From assembly GCF_002078015.1 (NCBI RefSeq), contig NZ_LWBP01000145.1, forward strand, positions 62,001 through 126,000: DNA of 64,000 bases. The letters are read 5' to 3'. A program made the position numbers and the translations under genes. Within the stretch, counting starts at the first letter, position 1. Each line of letters opens with the position of its first letter. The notes below the pieces were generated by a model. It had not been told where the DNA came from, did not search any database, and was given only the letters and a program-made list of their open reading frames with translations. This document shows, piece after piece, positions 26,003 to 34,519 of this stretch. The DNA comes from Niastella populi. Lineage in GTDB: Bacteria > Bacteroidota > Bacteroidia > Chitinophagales > Chitinophagaceae.

Positions 26003-27331
26003 ATGAACAAGAACCTGATATATTTCTTACTCGCTATAATAACCCTGGTTGCTTCGTGCCGCAAGGACGATGACAATGCGTTTGATAAATCGCCCGATGA
26101 GCGGCTTAATGAAACGCTGCAGCAATACCAGGCGGCCCTGTCGGGCTCAACCTATGGCTGGAATGCCAACCTCACCACCGCCGATGGCGGCTCTTACCGG
26201 TTTTATTTTAGCTTCAATGAAAGCAACCGGGTTGAAATGTACAGTGATTTCGACAGCACAACCGCTACCACCATTAGGGAAAGCAGCTACCGGTTGAAGG
26301 CATTGCAGCAACCCAGTCTTATTTTCGATACGTACTCTTACATTCACATGCTCAGCGATCCGGATGGCGCAGTGAGCGGTGGAACGTATGGGCAGGGTTT
26401 GAGATCTGACTTTGAATTTGCAATAGATACCGTTACGGCAGATAGCATCAGGTTAACCGGCCGTTTTAATGGCAGCAGGCTCAGCTTACGAAAAGCGGCG
26501 CAGGGCGACCGCGCTGTGTGGGCCAGTAAACAGGTGACCAACGGGGTGGTTAATTTTCGCAACTACTGGAAGATCCACCTGTATTTCAAAAGGCTTGTTT
26601 ACGCGGGCACTCAGTATGAGCTGCAGTTCGACACAACGCTTAAAAAAGTATCTGTTTCATGGATAAGCGGCGCGCAAACGAATACTGTAACGAGAGGGTA
26701 TTACTTCTGGGCCAATGGCGTTTATTTCTCAGACCCCATTGTAAACGGTTCTGCGAACATTCCCGGTTTCAGTATCACCAGTTATAATGCCGGCACCCAA
26801 ACCATGAATGTAACGGTGAACGGTACCGCAGCAACGATCGGTGGGTTTACCACACCCATCAATTCCGATGTGCGAAATGCCTCCAACCGTTGGTGGCAAC
26901 GAAGCGGTTCGGGTGATAATTACTGGATCTCGTTCGACGGCTGGCATGTAAATGGGGTAGACGATGCCTATAACATCAAAGCGCTGAAGAACGATACGGC
27001 CGATTTCTATTTTATATTGTATAAGGGCAATACCAATGGCGCCGATGCCTTCTTTACCATTTACCTCGACCAGGCCGAACAGGTGCTCGATGTGGAAAAT
27101 GGTTCGTGGGTAACCATGAATATCAATACCTCGAACGGGCTGGCACGCTTTAATGAAATTGATTTGCGCGACCCCGCCGTGCCCTGGCCTGCAACAGGTG
27201 CCGCAGCGCAAACCCGCAGCCAGATGTACCAGCCAAACGGTTATTACTTTGTTCAAAGCAGCGCCAATACTTACGACCAGGTTAGTGTAGCCGATCCAAG
27301 AATATGGATCACGTGGTATTGGTTGTTCTGA
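26003..27331 (+). CDS. DUF4302 family lipoprotein
   Basis: 442 residues. Lipobox TLVASC with Cys19 followed by RKDDD. The start block FDKSPDERLNETLQQYQAAL, then YGWNANL and YRFYFSFNESNRVEMYSDF match the DUF4302 pattern as I know it, a family found in SusC/SusD loci with HExxH lipoproteins. Function unknown; presumably a surface-exposed substrate-binding accessory. Last gene of the locus, followed by a strong terminator. The N-terminal half carries the DUF; the C-terminal half is less conserved in pattern. Confidence 0.78.
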   Translation: MNKNLIYFLLAIITLVASCRKDDDNAFDKSPDERLNETLQQYQAALSGSTYGWNANLTTADGGSYRFYFSFNESNRVEMYSDFDSTTATTIRESSYRLKALQQPSLIFDTYSYIHMLSDPDGAVSGGTYGQGLRSDFEFAIDTVTADSIRLTGRFNGSRLSLRKAAQGDRAVWASKQVTNGVVNFRNYWKIHLYFKRLVYAGTQYELQFDTTLKKVSVSWISGAQTNTVTRGYYFWANGVYFSDPIVNGSANIPGFSITSYNAGTQTMNVTVNGTAATIGGFTTPINSDVRNASNRWWQRSGSGDNYWISFDGWHVNGVDDAYNIKALKNDTADFYFILYKGNTNGADAFFTIYLDQAEQVLDVENGSWVTMNINTSNGLARFNEIDLRDPAVPWPATGAAAQTRSQMYQPNGYYFVQSSANTYDQVSVADPRIWITWYWLF

Positions 27332-27385
27332 CAGTTTTAAGATAACCAGGGTGAGCCGCTCCGGAAGAGCGCCCCCCTTATAAAA

Positions 27386-27430
27386 ATAAAAAGTGGGCCT
27401 CCTGTTCAAACCGGAAGGCCCACTTTTTAT
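27386..27430. terminator. Bidirectional intrinsic terminator
   Basis: AAAAGTGGGCCT pairs with AGGCCCACTTTTT around a GC-containing loop, with A/T tracts on both sides. It ends the SusCD transcript (plus) and could also stop minus-strand transcripts. Confidence 0.85.
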
Positions 27431-27587
27431 TTATGTCAAAACGGGGCCCGGCTGTTATACCGGGGTTCCCGTTGTAGCGCGTCTCGACGCTGCTGACTGC
27501 AAATTGTGAAACGGGAAAGGATTGCTGTTTTTGTGCGCTCCCTGTATTTACTTTATCACCTTTATCAACTATATCAACTTTTCAACT

Positions 27588-28601
27588 TCAGATCCTGACA
27601 GTCCCCTTCTTCTCCTTATTCTTCTCTTTATTCTTTTTTTCGTCCTTGTTCATGTTGATGTTCAGGTTGTGGCCGATGGTTATTTGTCCGAAGTCTGACT
27701 TTATTTTCATGGCTGTACTGCCGCTGCCCGATTTGCCAAGGTAGCGTTTGTTGAACTTCGGTCCATGTTGTTCTTTATCTTCCTTTTCTTCCTTTATTTC
27801 TATGTTCGATTTGTTATGGAAGTCGCCAAAATGCGTGCTGATATCAACGTTGGCCGAGATGTTTGTATTTACATCGAGATAAAGATGCGAAAAGCTGTTC
27901 TTTACGGTAAGGGTTTTCGTATTGTTATCAACTCCCAGTTTGGCTACATCGCAATATTCGAACACTGCATTCACCGCACCATCGAGATTGTCGATAGCCG
28001 CCTTTGAAAATTTGACCACCAGGCTGCCGTTGTTGATGCTGCCGATGGTTCCCTTTCCAAATTCAATACGCACCTGTTTTACATTGCTCAGTTTGCCGGC
28101 GGTAAGGCTGCCGAATTTGCTTTCGAGGGTAACCTCGCCCTGGTAGTCGCCTATGCTGGTAGGGCCAAAATCGTTCTTTGCGTACAAAGGATTGCGGGCG
28201 GGAATGAACACTTCATAGTCTATGTGAAATCCCTGTTTTTCACCCTTGCTCCATTTGGGATCTTTCTTTTTATCGAATTTTGTTTTGAAATATACGCCGT
28301 CGTTGTTTTTACCATCCTCGATGGTAATGTGGTCGAGGATGGCCTGTGCCTTTTCATCAGTGTTGGCTTCGGCGGTAATGATAACGGTTGCTTTCACTTC
28401 ATTTCTGTCCCAGGTATTTATTTTTAATTCGCCAAACTGGTTTGTGAAAGAGATTTTATCACTGTTGCTTACGTTATAGGATTTGGTGTACGTTTTCTTT
28501 TTTTCCACCAACGGGTCTCCGGCTATGGCCTGCGCCGATGTCAACACGCAGGCAATAAATAAAGCGAACCTATATTTTGCTAAAGATAGTGTCATGTTCA
28601 T
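27588..28601 (-). CDS. Exported repeat-rich putative surface protein, DUF4097-like
   Basis: 337 residues with a signal peptide (FIACVLTSAQAIAG). The body is a beta-solenoid-like pattern typical of DUF4097 or head-GIN putative adhesins: ISFTNQFGELKINTWDRNEV, YEVFIPARNPLYAKNDFG, VTLESKFGSLTAGKL, FEYCDVAKLGV, ISTHFGDFHN, IKSDFGQITIG. The tail is Lys/Glu-rich (DEKKNKEKNKEKKG). Such proteins often sit in ECF sigma/anti-sigma operons in Bacteroidota. The start ATG lies inside the end of the upstream anti-sigma gene (32-bp overlap), so translation is coupled. A second ATG at 28595 is equally possible. Confidence 0.75.
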   Translation of the reverse strand: MNMTLSLAKYRFALFIACVLTSAQAIAGDPLVEKKKTYTKSYNVSNSDKISFTNQFGELKINTWDRNEVKATVIITAEANTDEKAQAILDHITIEDGKNNDGVYFKTKFDKKKDPKWSKGEKQGFHIDYEVFIPARNPLYAKNDFGPTSIGDYQGEVTLESKFGSLTAGKLSNVKQVRIEFGKGTIGSINNGSLVVKFSKAAIDNLDGAVNAVFEYCDVAKLGVDNNTKTLTVKNSFSHLYLDVNTNISANVDISTHFGDFHNKSNIEIKEEKEDKEQHGPKFNKRYLGKSGSGSTAMKIKSDFGQITIGHNLNINMNKDEKKNKEKNKEKKGTVRI

Positions 28602-29202
28602 TACTTTTTGATGCTTTGATTTGGTTGATGATGCTTAATTGCTGATTGAGGATCTCAGTCTGCAGCCGAAGGTTCTCAATCATGGCTTCCAGTAATTGTT
28701 CGCGGTTAGGGTTTTCAGGTAATTCTTTTTTCAACGCGTTGTAAGAACTGTCCAGTTTATTGATATCCGCAACAAACATTTTATACAGGTTAGGATTTAC
28801 TTTTTCTATTTCTTTCAGTTCATTTTGTCGTTGTTCAATGAGCCGGGTGAATTGAACTACTTCTTTTGCATAACCGGGGTTTATCTCTTTCAGCAACTTG
28901 TCGTTTACAGCAGGGCTGTTTTGTTGGGGCGGGGTAACGGCCACCGGGTTATTACCCGGGCGGTTATTCAACAGCGAATAGATGCCTATACCGGCGAGGA
29001 TCAGAATGGCTGCGGCGGCTGTCCACCGTAAAATTCTCAGCATGCTGATGATGCCGCCCTGCGACGTTTGTTTTTGTTCGGTTTTTTCTTTAGCGGTCAG
29101 TTCCTGTTCCAGGTTCTTCCAAACCCTTTCACCGGGCTCATCCGTATCGAACTGGTTGCGGTTGTCGCGCATAAATTGTTCAAGACCCTTGCTCATATTC
29201 AA
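28570..29202 (-). CDS. Probable anti-sigma factor, single-pass membrane protein
   Basis: 210 residues. The cytosolic N-terminus (EQFMRDNRNQFDTDEPGERVWKNLEQEL, in adjoining pieces) has the pattern of Bacteroidota anti-sigma proteins. One TM segment lies near residues 56-78 (WTAAAAILILAGIGIYSLL). A periplasmic coiled-coil-like region rich in Glu, Lys and Leu follows (FTRLIEQRQNELKEIEKV, LLEAMIENLRLQTEILNQQL). No zinc-binding HxxxCxxC is seen. It overlaps the sigma gene by 4 bp and the next gene by 32 bp. The role as the anti-sigma factor rests on position and architecture, not on a conserved motif. Confidence 0.68.
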   Translation of the reverse strand: MNMSKGLEQFMRDNRNQFDTDEPGERVWKNLEQELTAKEKTEQKQTSQGGIISMLRILRWTAAAAILILAGIGIYSLLNNRPGNNPVAVTPPQQNSPAVNDKLLKEINPGYAKEVVQFTRLIEQRQNELKEIEKVNPNLYKMFVADINKLDSSYNALKKELPENPNREQLLEAMIENLRLQTEILNQQLSIINQIKASKSNEHDTIFSKI

Positions 29203-29750
29203 ACTCCTTGTTTTAAAAAAGTCAGCAGTTTTTGTTTGGCGCGCACGTACTGGGTACGTACAGTGTTATGAGAAATATTTAGTATCTGAGATATTTCTTC
29301 ATGATCGTAACCTTCCAGCAGGTACAGGCTCAGTACGGTCCTGTAGCCATCGGGCAGCCGGCTGATCATTTTTTTCACTTCTTCCACTTTGTACTGTATA
29401 TCTTCCTCGCTTACCGTTTCTTCTTCAGTTACCGCCTGTAATTCGGTGCTTTCAATGTCAGTCAGGTCATTCCGCCGTTTACGCAGAATGTTGATCGATT
29501 TATTGATGACGATCTTTTTCAGCCAGGCGCCAAAAGTGCTTCGGTAATGGAAATCGTGAAGGGAGCGAAATGCGTCAAGGAACGATTCCTGCAGCACATC
29601 CTCTGCGTCGGCTGTATTGTTTACGATACGTAAACTGGTGTTATACATAGCTTTGGAATATTTCCGGTACAATAGCTGATAACAATGGGCGTCGCCCCGT
29701 TTACAGCCTTCTACCAGTTCATCCCGGATGATGTTTGCAGTCAGCTCCAA
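29199..29750 (-). CDS. ECF RNA polymerase sigma factor
   Basis: 183 residues. Region 2: YQLLYRKYSKAMYNTSLRIV and ADAEDVLQESFLDAFRSLH. Region 4: ISRLPDGYRTVLSLYLLEGY, HEEISQILNISHNTVRTQYVRAK (helix-turn-helix). It directs transcription of a regulon in response to the partner membrane protein. The start is a TTG at 29748-29750 (MELTANIIRDEL); no ATG fits upstream. First gene of the minus-strand operon sigma/anti-sigma/surface protein. Confidence 0.9.
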   Translation of the reverse strand: MELTANIIRDELVEGCKRGDAHCYQLLYRKYSKAMYNTSLRIVNNTADAEDVLQESFLDAFRSLHDFHYRSTFGAWLKKIVINKSINILRKRRNDLTDIESTELQAVTEEETVSEEDIQYKVEEVKKMISRLPDGYRTVLSLYLLEGYDHEEISQILNISHNTVRTQYVRAKQKLLTFLKQGV

Positions 29751-29821
29751 AATGATCTGTTTAGGTTGTTTTATATAGAGACATGGGTAAGATCATGATG
29801 TTGCATGGCTCGCGATATTTG

Positions 29822-29980
29822 TTTGTAGTTTATGGTTTGTGGTTTGTGGTTCCTGCCGCGCTTTGGAGCGATTGCTAAATTTTTAAAGCTCTAAAAATCA
29901 GGAGGAAGACAGGCTCCGGATTATCGGGCGGGTGCACATAAAATAACCACAAACCACAAACTACAAACCACAAACTTGTC
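29822..29980. repeat. TTTGTGGTTTGTAG element with inverted arms (copy 1)
   Basis: The left arm 29822-29852 repeats TTTGTAGTTTATGGTTTGTGG. The right arm 29944-29977 is its mirror (ACCACAAACCACAAACTAC). The core begins CTGCCGCGCTTTGGAGCG. Copy 2 at 32104-32245 has the same layout and the same core start GCGCGCTTTGGA. It fills most of the divergent gap before the acyl-CoA dehydrogenase. Confidence 0.75.
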
Positions 29981-30016
29981 TTACTTTTAGCTTAATATCG
30001 AAAAATCAGTTTAGTC

Positions 30017-31201
30017 ATGGGTATCAGAACCGATTTGTTCACCAGCCCGGATTACTTCTTACTGGATGAGTTATTGACCGACGAACAGAAACTTGTCAGA
30101 GAATCCGTTCGTAATTACGTAAAAAAAGAGATTTCGCCCATCATTGAAGATTTTGCTCAAAAAGCGGAATTCCCCGAGCAGGTTGTACTGCAATTGGGGG
30201 AGTTGGGGTGCTTCGGCCCAACCATACCGGTTGAATACGGTGGGGGTGGACTGGATTACATCAGCTACGGTTTAATGATGCAGGAACTGGAGCGCGGCGA
30301 TAGCGGCATACGGTCTACGGCCTCGGTACAGGGGTCGCTGGTAATGTATCCCATTTATGAATACGGCAGCGAGGACCAGCGGCGCAAATACCTGCCCAAA
30401 CTGGCCAATGGCGAGTGGCTGGGTTGTTTCGGCTTAACCGAACCCGATCATGGGTCAGACCCCGGCAGCATGACCACGCATTTTACCGATGCCGGCGATC
30501 ATGTAATACTCAATGGAGCCAAAATGTGGATCAGCAATGCGCCTTATGCAAAGGTTGCCGTCGTTTGGGCAAAGGATGAACAGGGCGAGGTGCGCGGCCT
30601 GATCGTGGAACGCGGCATGAAAGGGTTTACGGCGCCGCTCACCCATAACAAATGGAGCCTGCGGGCTTCCGCCACCGGTGAGCTGGTATTCGACAACGTA
30701 AAGGTGCCAAAGGAGAATATCCTGCCCAATGTAAAAGGGCTGAAAGGCCCGTTGAGCTGTTTAACCAGGGCGCGCTATGGTATTGCCTGGGGTGTAGTGG
30801 GGGCGGCTATGGATTGTTATGATACCGCCCTGCGGTACTCGAAAGAAAGAATTCAGTTCGATAAACCCATCGGCGGTTTTCAATTGCAGCAAAAAAAGCT
30901 GGCCGAAATGATCACCGAGATCACCAAGGCGCAGTTGCTGAACTGGCGCCTGGGTGTTTTGATGAATGATGAGAAAGCCACACCGCAGCAGGTAAGCATG
31001 GCCAAACGCAATGGCTGCGAAATAGCGGCGTCTATTGCGCGGGAAGCGCGGCAGATCATGGGCGGCGCCGGCATCACCGGCGAATACTCCATTATGCGGC
31101 ATATGATGAATATTGAAAGTGTTATTACCTACGAAGGCACACATGACATACATTTGCTGATCACCGGTATGGATGTTACCGGTTTCAATGCTTTTAAATA
31201 A
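30017..31201 (+). CDS. Acyl-CoA dehydrogenase, glutaryl-CoA dehydrogenase-like
   Basis: 394 residues. FAD flavoprotein that oxidises (and, if a true GCDH, decarboxylates) an acyl-CoA, feeding electrons to ETF. Seen: WLGCFGLTEPDHGSDPGSM (FAD/substrate loop), KMWISNAPYAKVAVVWAK, ARYGIAWGVVGAAMDCYDTA, ERIQFDKPIGGFQLQQKKLA and ITYEGTHDIHLLITGMDVTG, which contains the catalytic Glu near residue 370 in the position used by GCDH. Together with kynU elsewhere this suggests tryptophan/lysine catabolism through glutaryl-CoA; substrate is inferred. About 11 bp before aroK, in one transcript. Confidence 0.88.
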   Translation: MGIRTDLFTSPDYFLLDELLTDEQKLVRESVRNYVKKEISPIIEDFAQKAEFPEQVVLQLGELGCFGPTIPVEYGGGGLDYISYGLMMQELERGDSGIRSTASVQGSLVMYPIYEYGSEDQRRKYLPKLANGEWLGCFGLTEPDHGSDPGSMTTHFTDAGDHVILNGAKMWISNAPYAKVAVVWAKDEQGEVRGLIVERGMKGFTAPLTHNKWSLRASATGELVFDNVKVPKENILPNVKGLKGPLSCLTRARYGIAWGVVGAAMDCYDTALRYSKERIQFDKPIGGFQLQQKKLAEMITEITKAQLLNWRLGVLMNDEKATPQQVSMAKRNGCEIAASIAREARQIMGGAGITGEYSIMRHMMNIESVITYEGTHDIHLLITGMDVTGFNAFK

Positions 31202-31212
31202 CTTGCGACGTA

Positions 31213-31722
31213 ATGAGGATATTTTTGATCGGTTTCATGGGTTCCGGAAAAACGCATTGGGGCAAACAGGTTGCGCAAAAGCTGAGTTTACCATTCTATG
31301 ACCTCGATGAAGTGATCGTAGAGGAAGAAAAGCGAAGCATTCCCGAAATATTTGGCGAGTCTGGTGAAGAATACTTTCGTAATAAAGAAAAAGATGTGCT
31401 GGAGAAGATCGTCGATGAGAATACCAATATGGTGCTTTCGTGCGGCGGCGGCACGCCCTGCTTTTTCAACAATATCGAATTCATGAAAAAGTATGGTACG
31501 GTGGTATGGCTCAATACCCAGGTTGATGTGCTGTTGCACCGCCTGATGAAAGAGCGTTTACAACGGCCATTACTGAAAGATATCCAGGACGAAGACCTGA
31601 AGCATTACATCATTCGTAAACTGAACGAACGCCGGATGTATTATGAACAGGCGGATGTAATTATCAATAAGGAAGATGCCATATCTATGAACGACTTTAT
31701 TCAAACCGTTTTACATGCATAA
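31213..31722 (+). CDS. aroK: Shikimate kinase
   Basis: Phosphorylates shikimate at O3 with ATP in the chorismate pathway (cytosol). 169 residues, the usual length. Walker A GFMGSGKT at residues 7-14, DLDEVI (Asp32 in the DxD-type site), EEYFRNKEKDVL, and the glycine loop SCGGGTPC near residues 76-83. The lid ERLQRPLL is present. It starts 11 bp after the acyl-CoA dehydrogenase and overlaps the DUF423 gene by 8 bp. Confidence 0.95.
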   Translation: MRIFLIGFMGSGKTHWGKQVAQKLSLPFYDLDEVIVEEEKRSIPEIFGESGEEYFRNKEKDVLEKIVDENTNMVLSCGGGTPCFFNNIEFMKKYGTVVWLNTQVDVLLHRLMKERLQRPLLKDIQDEDLKHYIIRKLNERRMYYEQADVIINKEDAISMNDFIQTVLHA

Positions 31723-32104
31723 AGGTTTTCTGCAAACGGCCGCCATTCTGGGCGCACTGGCCGTAGCTCTCGGCGCTTTTGGCGCACATGGATTAAAGAA
31801 AATTGTTCCCCCCGAAACCGTCACTACTTTTGAAACCGGGGTGCGCTATCAATTCTACCATGTATTTGCATTATTGGCCGTTGCCATCCTGTTTGGAAAC
31901 TTCCCCGGGAAGCATCTCCAGTACGCAGGGATCTGCTTTATTGTTGGCATTATACTTTTCTCCGGTTCTTTATACATTCTCACCATGTTGCAGGCCACCA
32001 AAACCGTTGGCATGCGTGGTATAGGCGCGGTTACACCAATTGGGGGATTGTTCTTTATTATAGGATGGATCTTCCTGTTCCTGGCTGTATTGAGGAAGGC
32101 GTAA
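31715..32104 (+). CDS. DUF423 family inner-membrane protein
   Basis: 129 residues with four predicted TM helices. The DUF423/YgdD pattern is clear: ILGALAVALGAFGAHGLK, ETGVRYQFYHVFALLAVAI, ILFSGSLYILTM and GAVTPIGGLFFIIGWIFLFL. Function not established. The start overlaps the aroK stop by 8 bp. Confidence 0.9.
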   Translation: MHKGFLQTAAILGALAVALGAFGAHGLKKIVPPETVTTFETGVRYQFYHVFALLAVAILFGNFPGKHLQYAGICFIVGIILFSGSLYILTMLQATKTVGMRGIGAVTPIGGLFFIIGWIFLFLAVLRKA

Positions 32105-32245
32105 GCAGTTTGTTATTTGTAGTTTGTGGTTTGTTGTTGCTGGCGCGCTTTGGATCTCCTTTCCCGATTTACACTGCCTGAAATTTATCGGGGTTCGCGC
32201 GTATAAAGAACCACAAACAACAAAACATAAACCACAAACCTACAA
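32104..32245. repeat. TTTGTGGTTTGTAG element with inverted arms (copy 2)
   Basis: Left arm TTTGTAGTTTGTGGTTTG (32118-32135), core CTGGCGCGCTTTGGAT, and right arm ACCACAAACAACAAAAC ... AAACCACAAACC (32211-32239). It fills the gap between DUF423 and the convergent kinase gene and touches the kinase stop codon. Confidence 0.75.
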
Positions 32246-34225
32246 CGGAGCTTCGAACGTCAGCACACAATTCAGTTCCGATTCTATTTTAAATGAACCG
32301 TCGATGCTTTCCATCCGGCGGCGCATATTGCTGAGGCCGTTGCCGAACCGGCGTAATTTATCGGCATCGATGCCTACGCCATTATCGCTCACTTTTATCA
32401 TTAGCCATTTGTCGCTGGTTGAAATAATGATCTGTATTTGCGAAGCCTGGGAATGCTTCATGGCATTGTTGAGCGCTTCTTTTATACTCAGGAAGATATT
32501 CCTTCTTTTTTCGCCACTCACTTCCGCCTGCGGTATAAGTGCGGGCAACTGCACTTTGCACTCAATAGGCGTGCTATCGAAATACTCTATCGCATGCGCT
32601 CTGATGTAAGCGATCAGGCTTTCCAACGTGTCGTTGCTACTTTTCATGGTCCAGATGATGGTGTTCATCTTGCCCAATAATTCATTCGCCGAGTTGGAGA
32701 TCTTTTCCAGTTCGGGCACTACTTCGCCTTTCAATCTGCTTTTCATGATCTCGCTCATAAGCCTGATGGCCGTTACGCCCGAACCCAGTTCGTCGTGCAT
32801 ATCGGCCGAAATGCGGTTGCGCTCTTCCTGTTTGGCCGCCATTACGGCCATTTGTTTATCGAATTCTTTCCGTTCGTTTTCCAGTTTCAGGCGTTCGCGT
32901 TCTTTTACCCGTTCAATGATATCGCGCCGGTTTTTATACGCCAGTCCCGACAGGAAAAAACCCAGTTCCAGCACCAGGCCGATCTCATAATAAAAAAGCG
33001 CCCGGTTAAAGATGGAAGTGATATTGTTTTCGACCAGCTTCCAGCCGGTGATGATGATGATATAGGAAATAACGGCAAAAATGATGAGGGCCGCATTGCC
33101 TGCCGCCAGGTAATTGAGCAGGGTATTTTTCTTTTTAATACTGTAGATGATAAAGAACATTCCTGTTAAAAAGAATACCTGTTTGATGATAAAGTTTTCC
33201 ATGATGTTCAGCATAATGTACTTGTCGGTAAGAAAGTACACGATGGAGAACACAATGCTGGCGCCGATCAGCAGCAGCGAAAAGAAATGCAGGAATTTAT
33301 CGAGCAGCGGGTATTGCTCCCTGCTGTTGATGAACTTTCGCATGAAGATCTGGTACAACACCACGCTGCCCGTCATGATCATGAAATCGAGATACTCCTC
33401 ATAAAAATAGTTAAAGGGAGTAGCGCTGTAGTTGAGGTATGATTTCAGGAAAAGCAGGGAACAGGTAAGGAAGGTGTAGCCCGCATAAAAAATGAATTCC
33501 TTGTTGCGGCTCTGGATATAAACAGCCAGCGAATAAAAGATCATGAACAGCAATACACCCGATACCGTGTAAGTGAACACATCGAGCAACGAATCGCGGT
33601 TGCGTTGCGCTATACCCCATTGCTCGAGGTAATCGTGCCTGATAATGCGGGGAATAAGGGAATTTATATTGGTGCGCACAAAGTTGAACCGGCAAAAATA
33701 GGTGGCCGTTTCATGCGGCTGCACAGTGATCTGTTTAACGCCGTCATACCGTTCATCGGTAGTAAGACTGTCGGGCATGTGCGCAAAAGTGCCTGCTATA
33801 TTGTCGGGATTGGCTTTGAACAACGTTACCTTGCGGCAAAACGAACCGGGAATAAAGCATACGGTAATGGCCGTATCGTCGGTATTCTTCAGCATGAATT
33901 GTAAAAAACAATCCCGTTCGATCAGTTTGCCCGGCAGGTCGTGCGGCAGGTAATTGCCGGGATTCTGCTTATAGGGCAGGTTAAAAATATCCGCATCGGG
34001 GATCTGCTGTTTGGGTTGTGCCGTAAACAGGGAATGTTTGCCAATGGCTTTTTGATAGCGGATAGCCGCTACATCCACGATATTCGAATCGGCCCATTGT
34101 GCATAACTATTACAGGCCAAACCCAAAAGCAGGATATAAAAAAATGTATGTTTGATGACCTTGTAATAAGGATGACGGCGAGTAGCGTTGGCAGATACAA
34201 ATCGAGGATGGCTTTTACTGGTCAT
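32240..34225 (-). CDS. 7TM-DISM sensor histidine kinase (NarL/HisKA_3 type)
   Basis: 661 residues. Signal region, then a periplasmic 7TMR-DISM extracellular domain (to about residue 205), about seven TM helices (210-425), a coiled coil (RVKERERLKLENERKEFDKQ), a HisKA_3 dimerisation domain with RISADMHDELGSGVTAI (phospho-His near residue 475) and a C-terminal HATPase with EALNNAMKHSQAS (N box), VSDNGVGID and GNGLSNMRRRME. No response regulator gene is adjacent, so it is an orphan; partners of this type are usually LuxR-family regulators. The ligand is unknown. Confidence 0.9.
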   Translation of the reverse strand: MTSKSHPRFVSANATRRHPYYKVIKHTFFYILLLGLACNSYAQWADSNIVDVAAIRYQKAIGKHSLFTAQPKQQIPDADIFNLPYKQNPGNYLPHDLPGKLIERDCFLQFMLKNTDDTAITVCFIPGSFCRKVTLFKANPDNIAGTFAHMPDSLTTDERYDGVKQITVQPHETATYFCRFNFVRTNINSLIPRIIRHDYLEQWGIAQRNRDSLLDVFTYTVSGVLLFMIFYSLAVYIQSRNKEFIFYAGYTFLTCSLLFLKSYLNYSATPFNYFYEEYLDFMIMTGSVVLYQIFMRKFINSREQYPLLDKFLHFFSLLLIGASIVFSIVYFLTDKYIMLNIMENFIIKQVFFLTGMFFIIYSIKKKNTLLNYLAAGNAALIIFAVISYIIIITGWKLVENNITSIFNRALFYYEIGLVLELGFFLSGLAYKNRRDIIERVKERERLKLENERKEFDKQMAVMAAKQEERNRISADMHDELGSGVTAIRLMSEIMKSRLKGEVVPELEKISNSANELLGKMNTIIWTMKSSNDTLESLIAYIRAHAIEYFDSTPIECKVQLPALIPQAEVSGEKRRNIFLSIKEALNNAMKHSQASQIQIIISTSDKWLMIKVSDNGVGIDADKLRRFGNGLSNMRRRMESIDGSFKIESELNCVLTFEAPL

Positions 34226-34506
34226 ATTTTGTCCCGGTGTTGCACAGGGGAGAGTTAGTTTCGAAGTTGAAAATTACAACAAATAAGGGAAACCGTTTAA
34301 TACGGGGCGTTACCAGTTTGAAGGAACCCGGTACCGGTTACCGGGAATACAGGTTTCAGGTGTAAGTACAATCAGCGATCCCGGTTTTAGTGCTGGCAGC
34401 CGGAACCCGGAACCCGGCAATGATATACTGCTAAACAAAAGTTAACATATGCAGCGTGCTTTTTTACCTTCTTCTCACACCCTTCTCCCTTATACCCTAA
34501 ACTACT
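34226..34506. repeat. ACCGGTTACC / GGAACCCGG words upstream of ftsK
   Basis: 34328-34352 contains GGAACCCGGTACCGGTTACC and a mirrored set GGAACCCGGAACCCGGCA lies at 34400-34420. Same family as 7082-7134 and 11294-11395. Confidence 0.6.
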
Positions 34507-34514
34507 TATCTTTG
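34507..34514 (+). promoter_or_regulatory. -7 box TATCTTTG five bases before the ftsK ATG
   Basis: A perfect TAnnTTTG match whose last G is followed by CGACC and then ATG 34520. The transcript should start at or within a few bases of the start codon (leaderless or nearly so). Confidence 0.6.
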
Positions 34515-34519
34515 CGACC

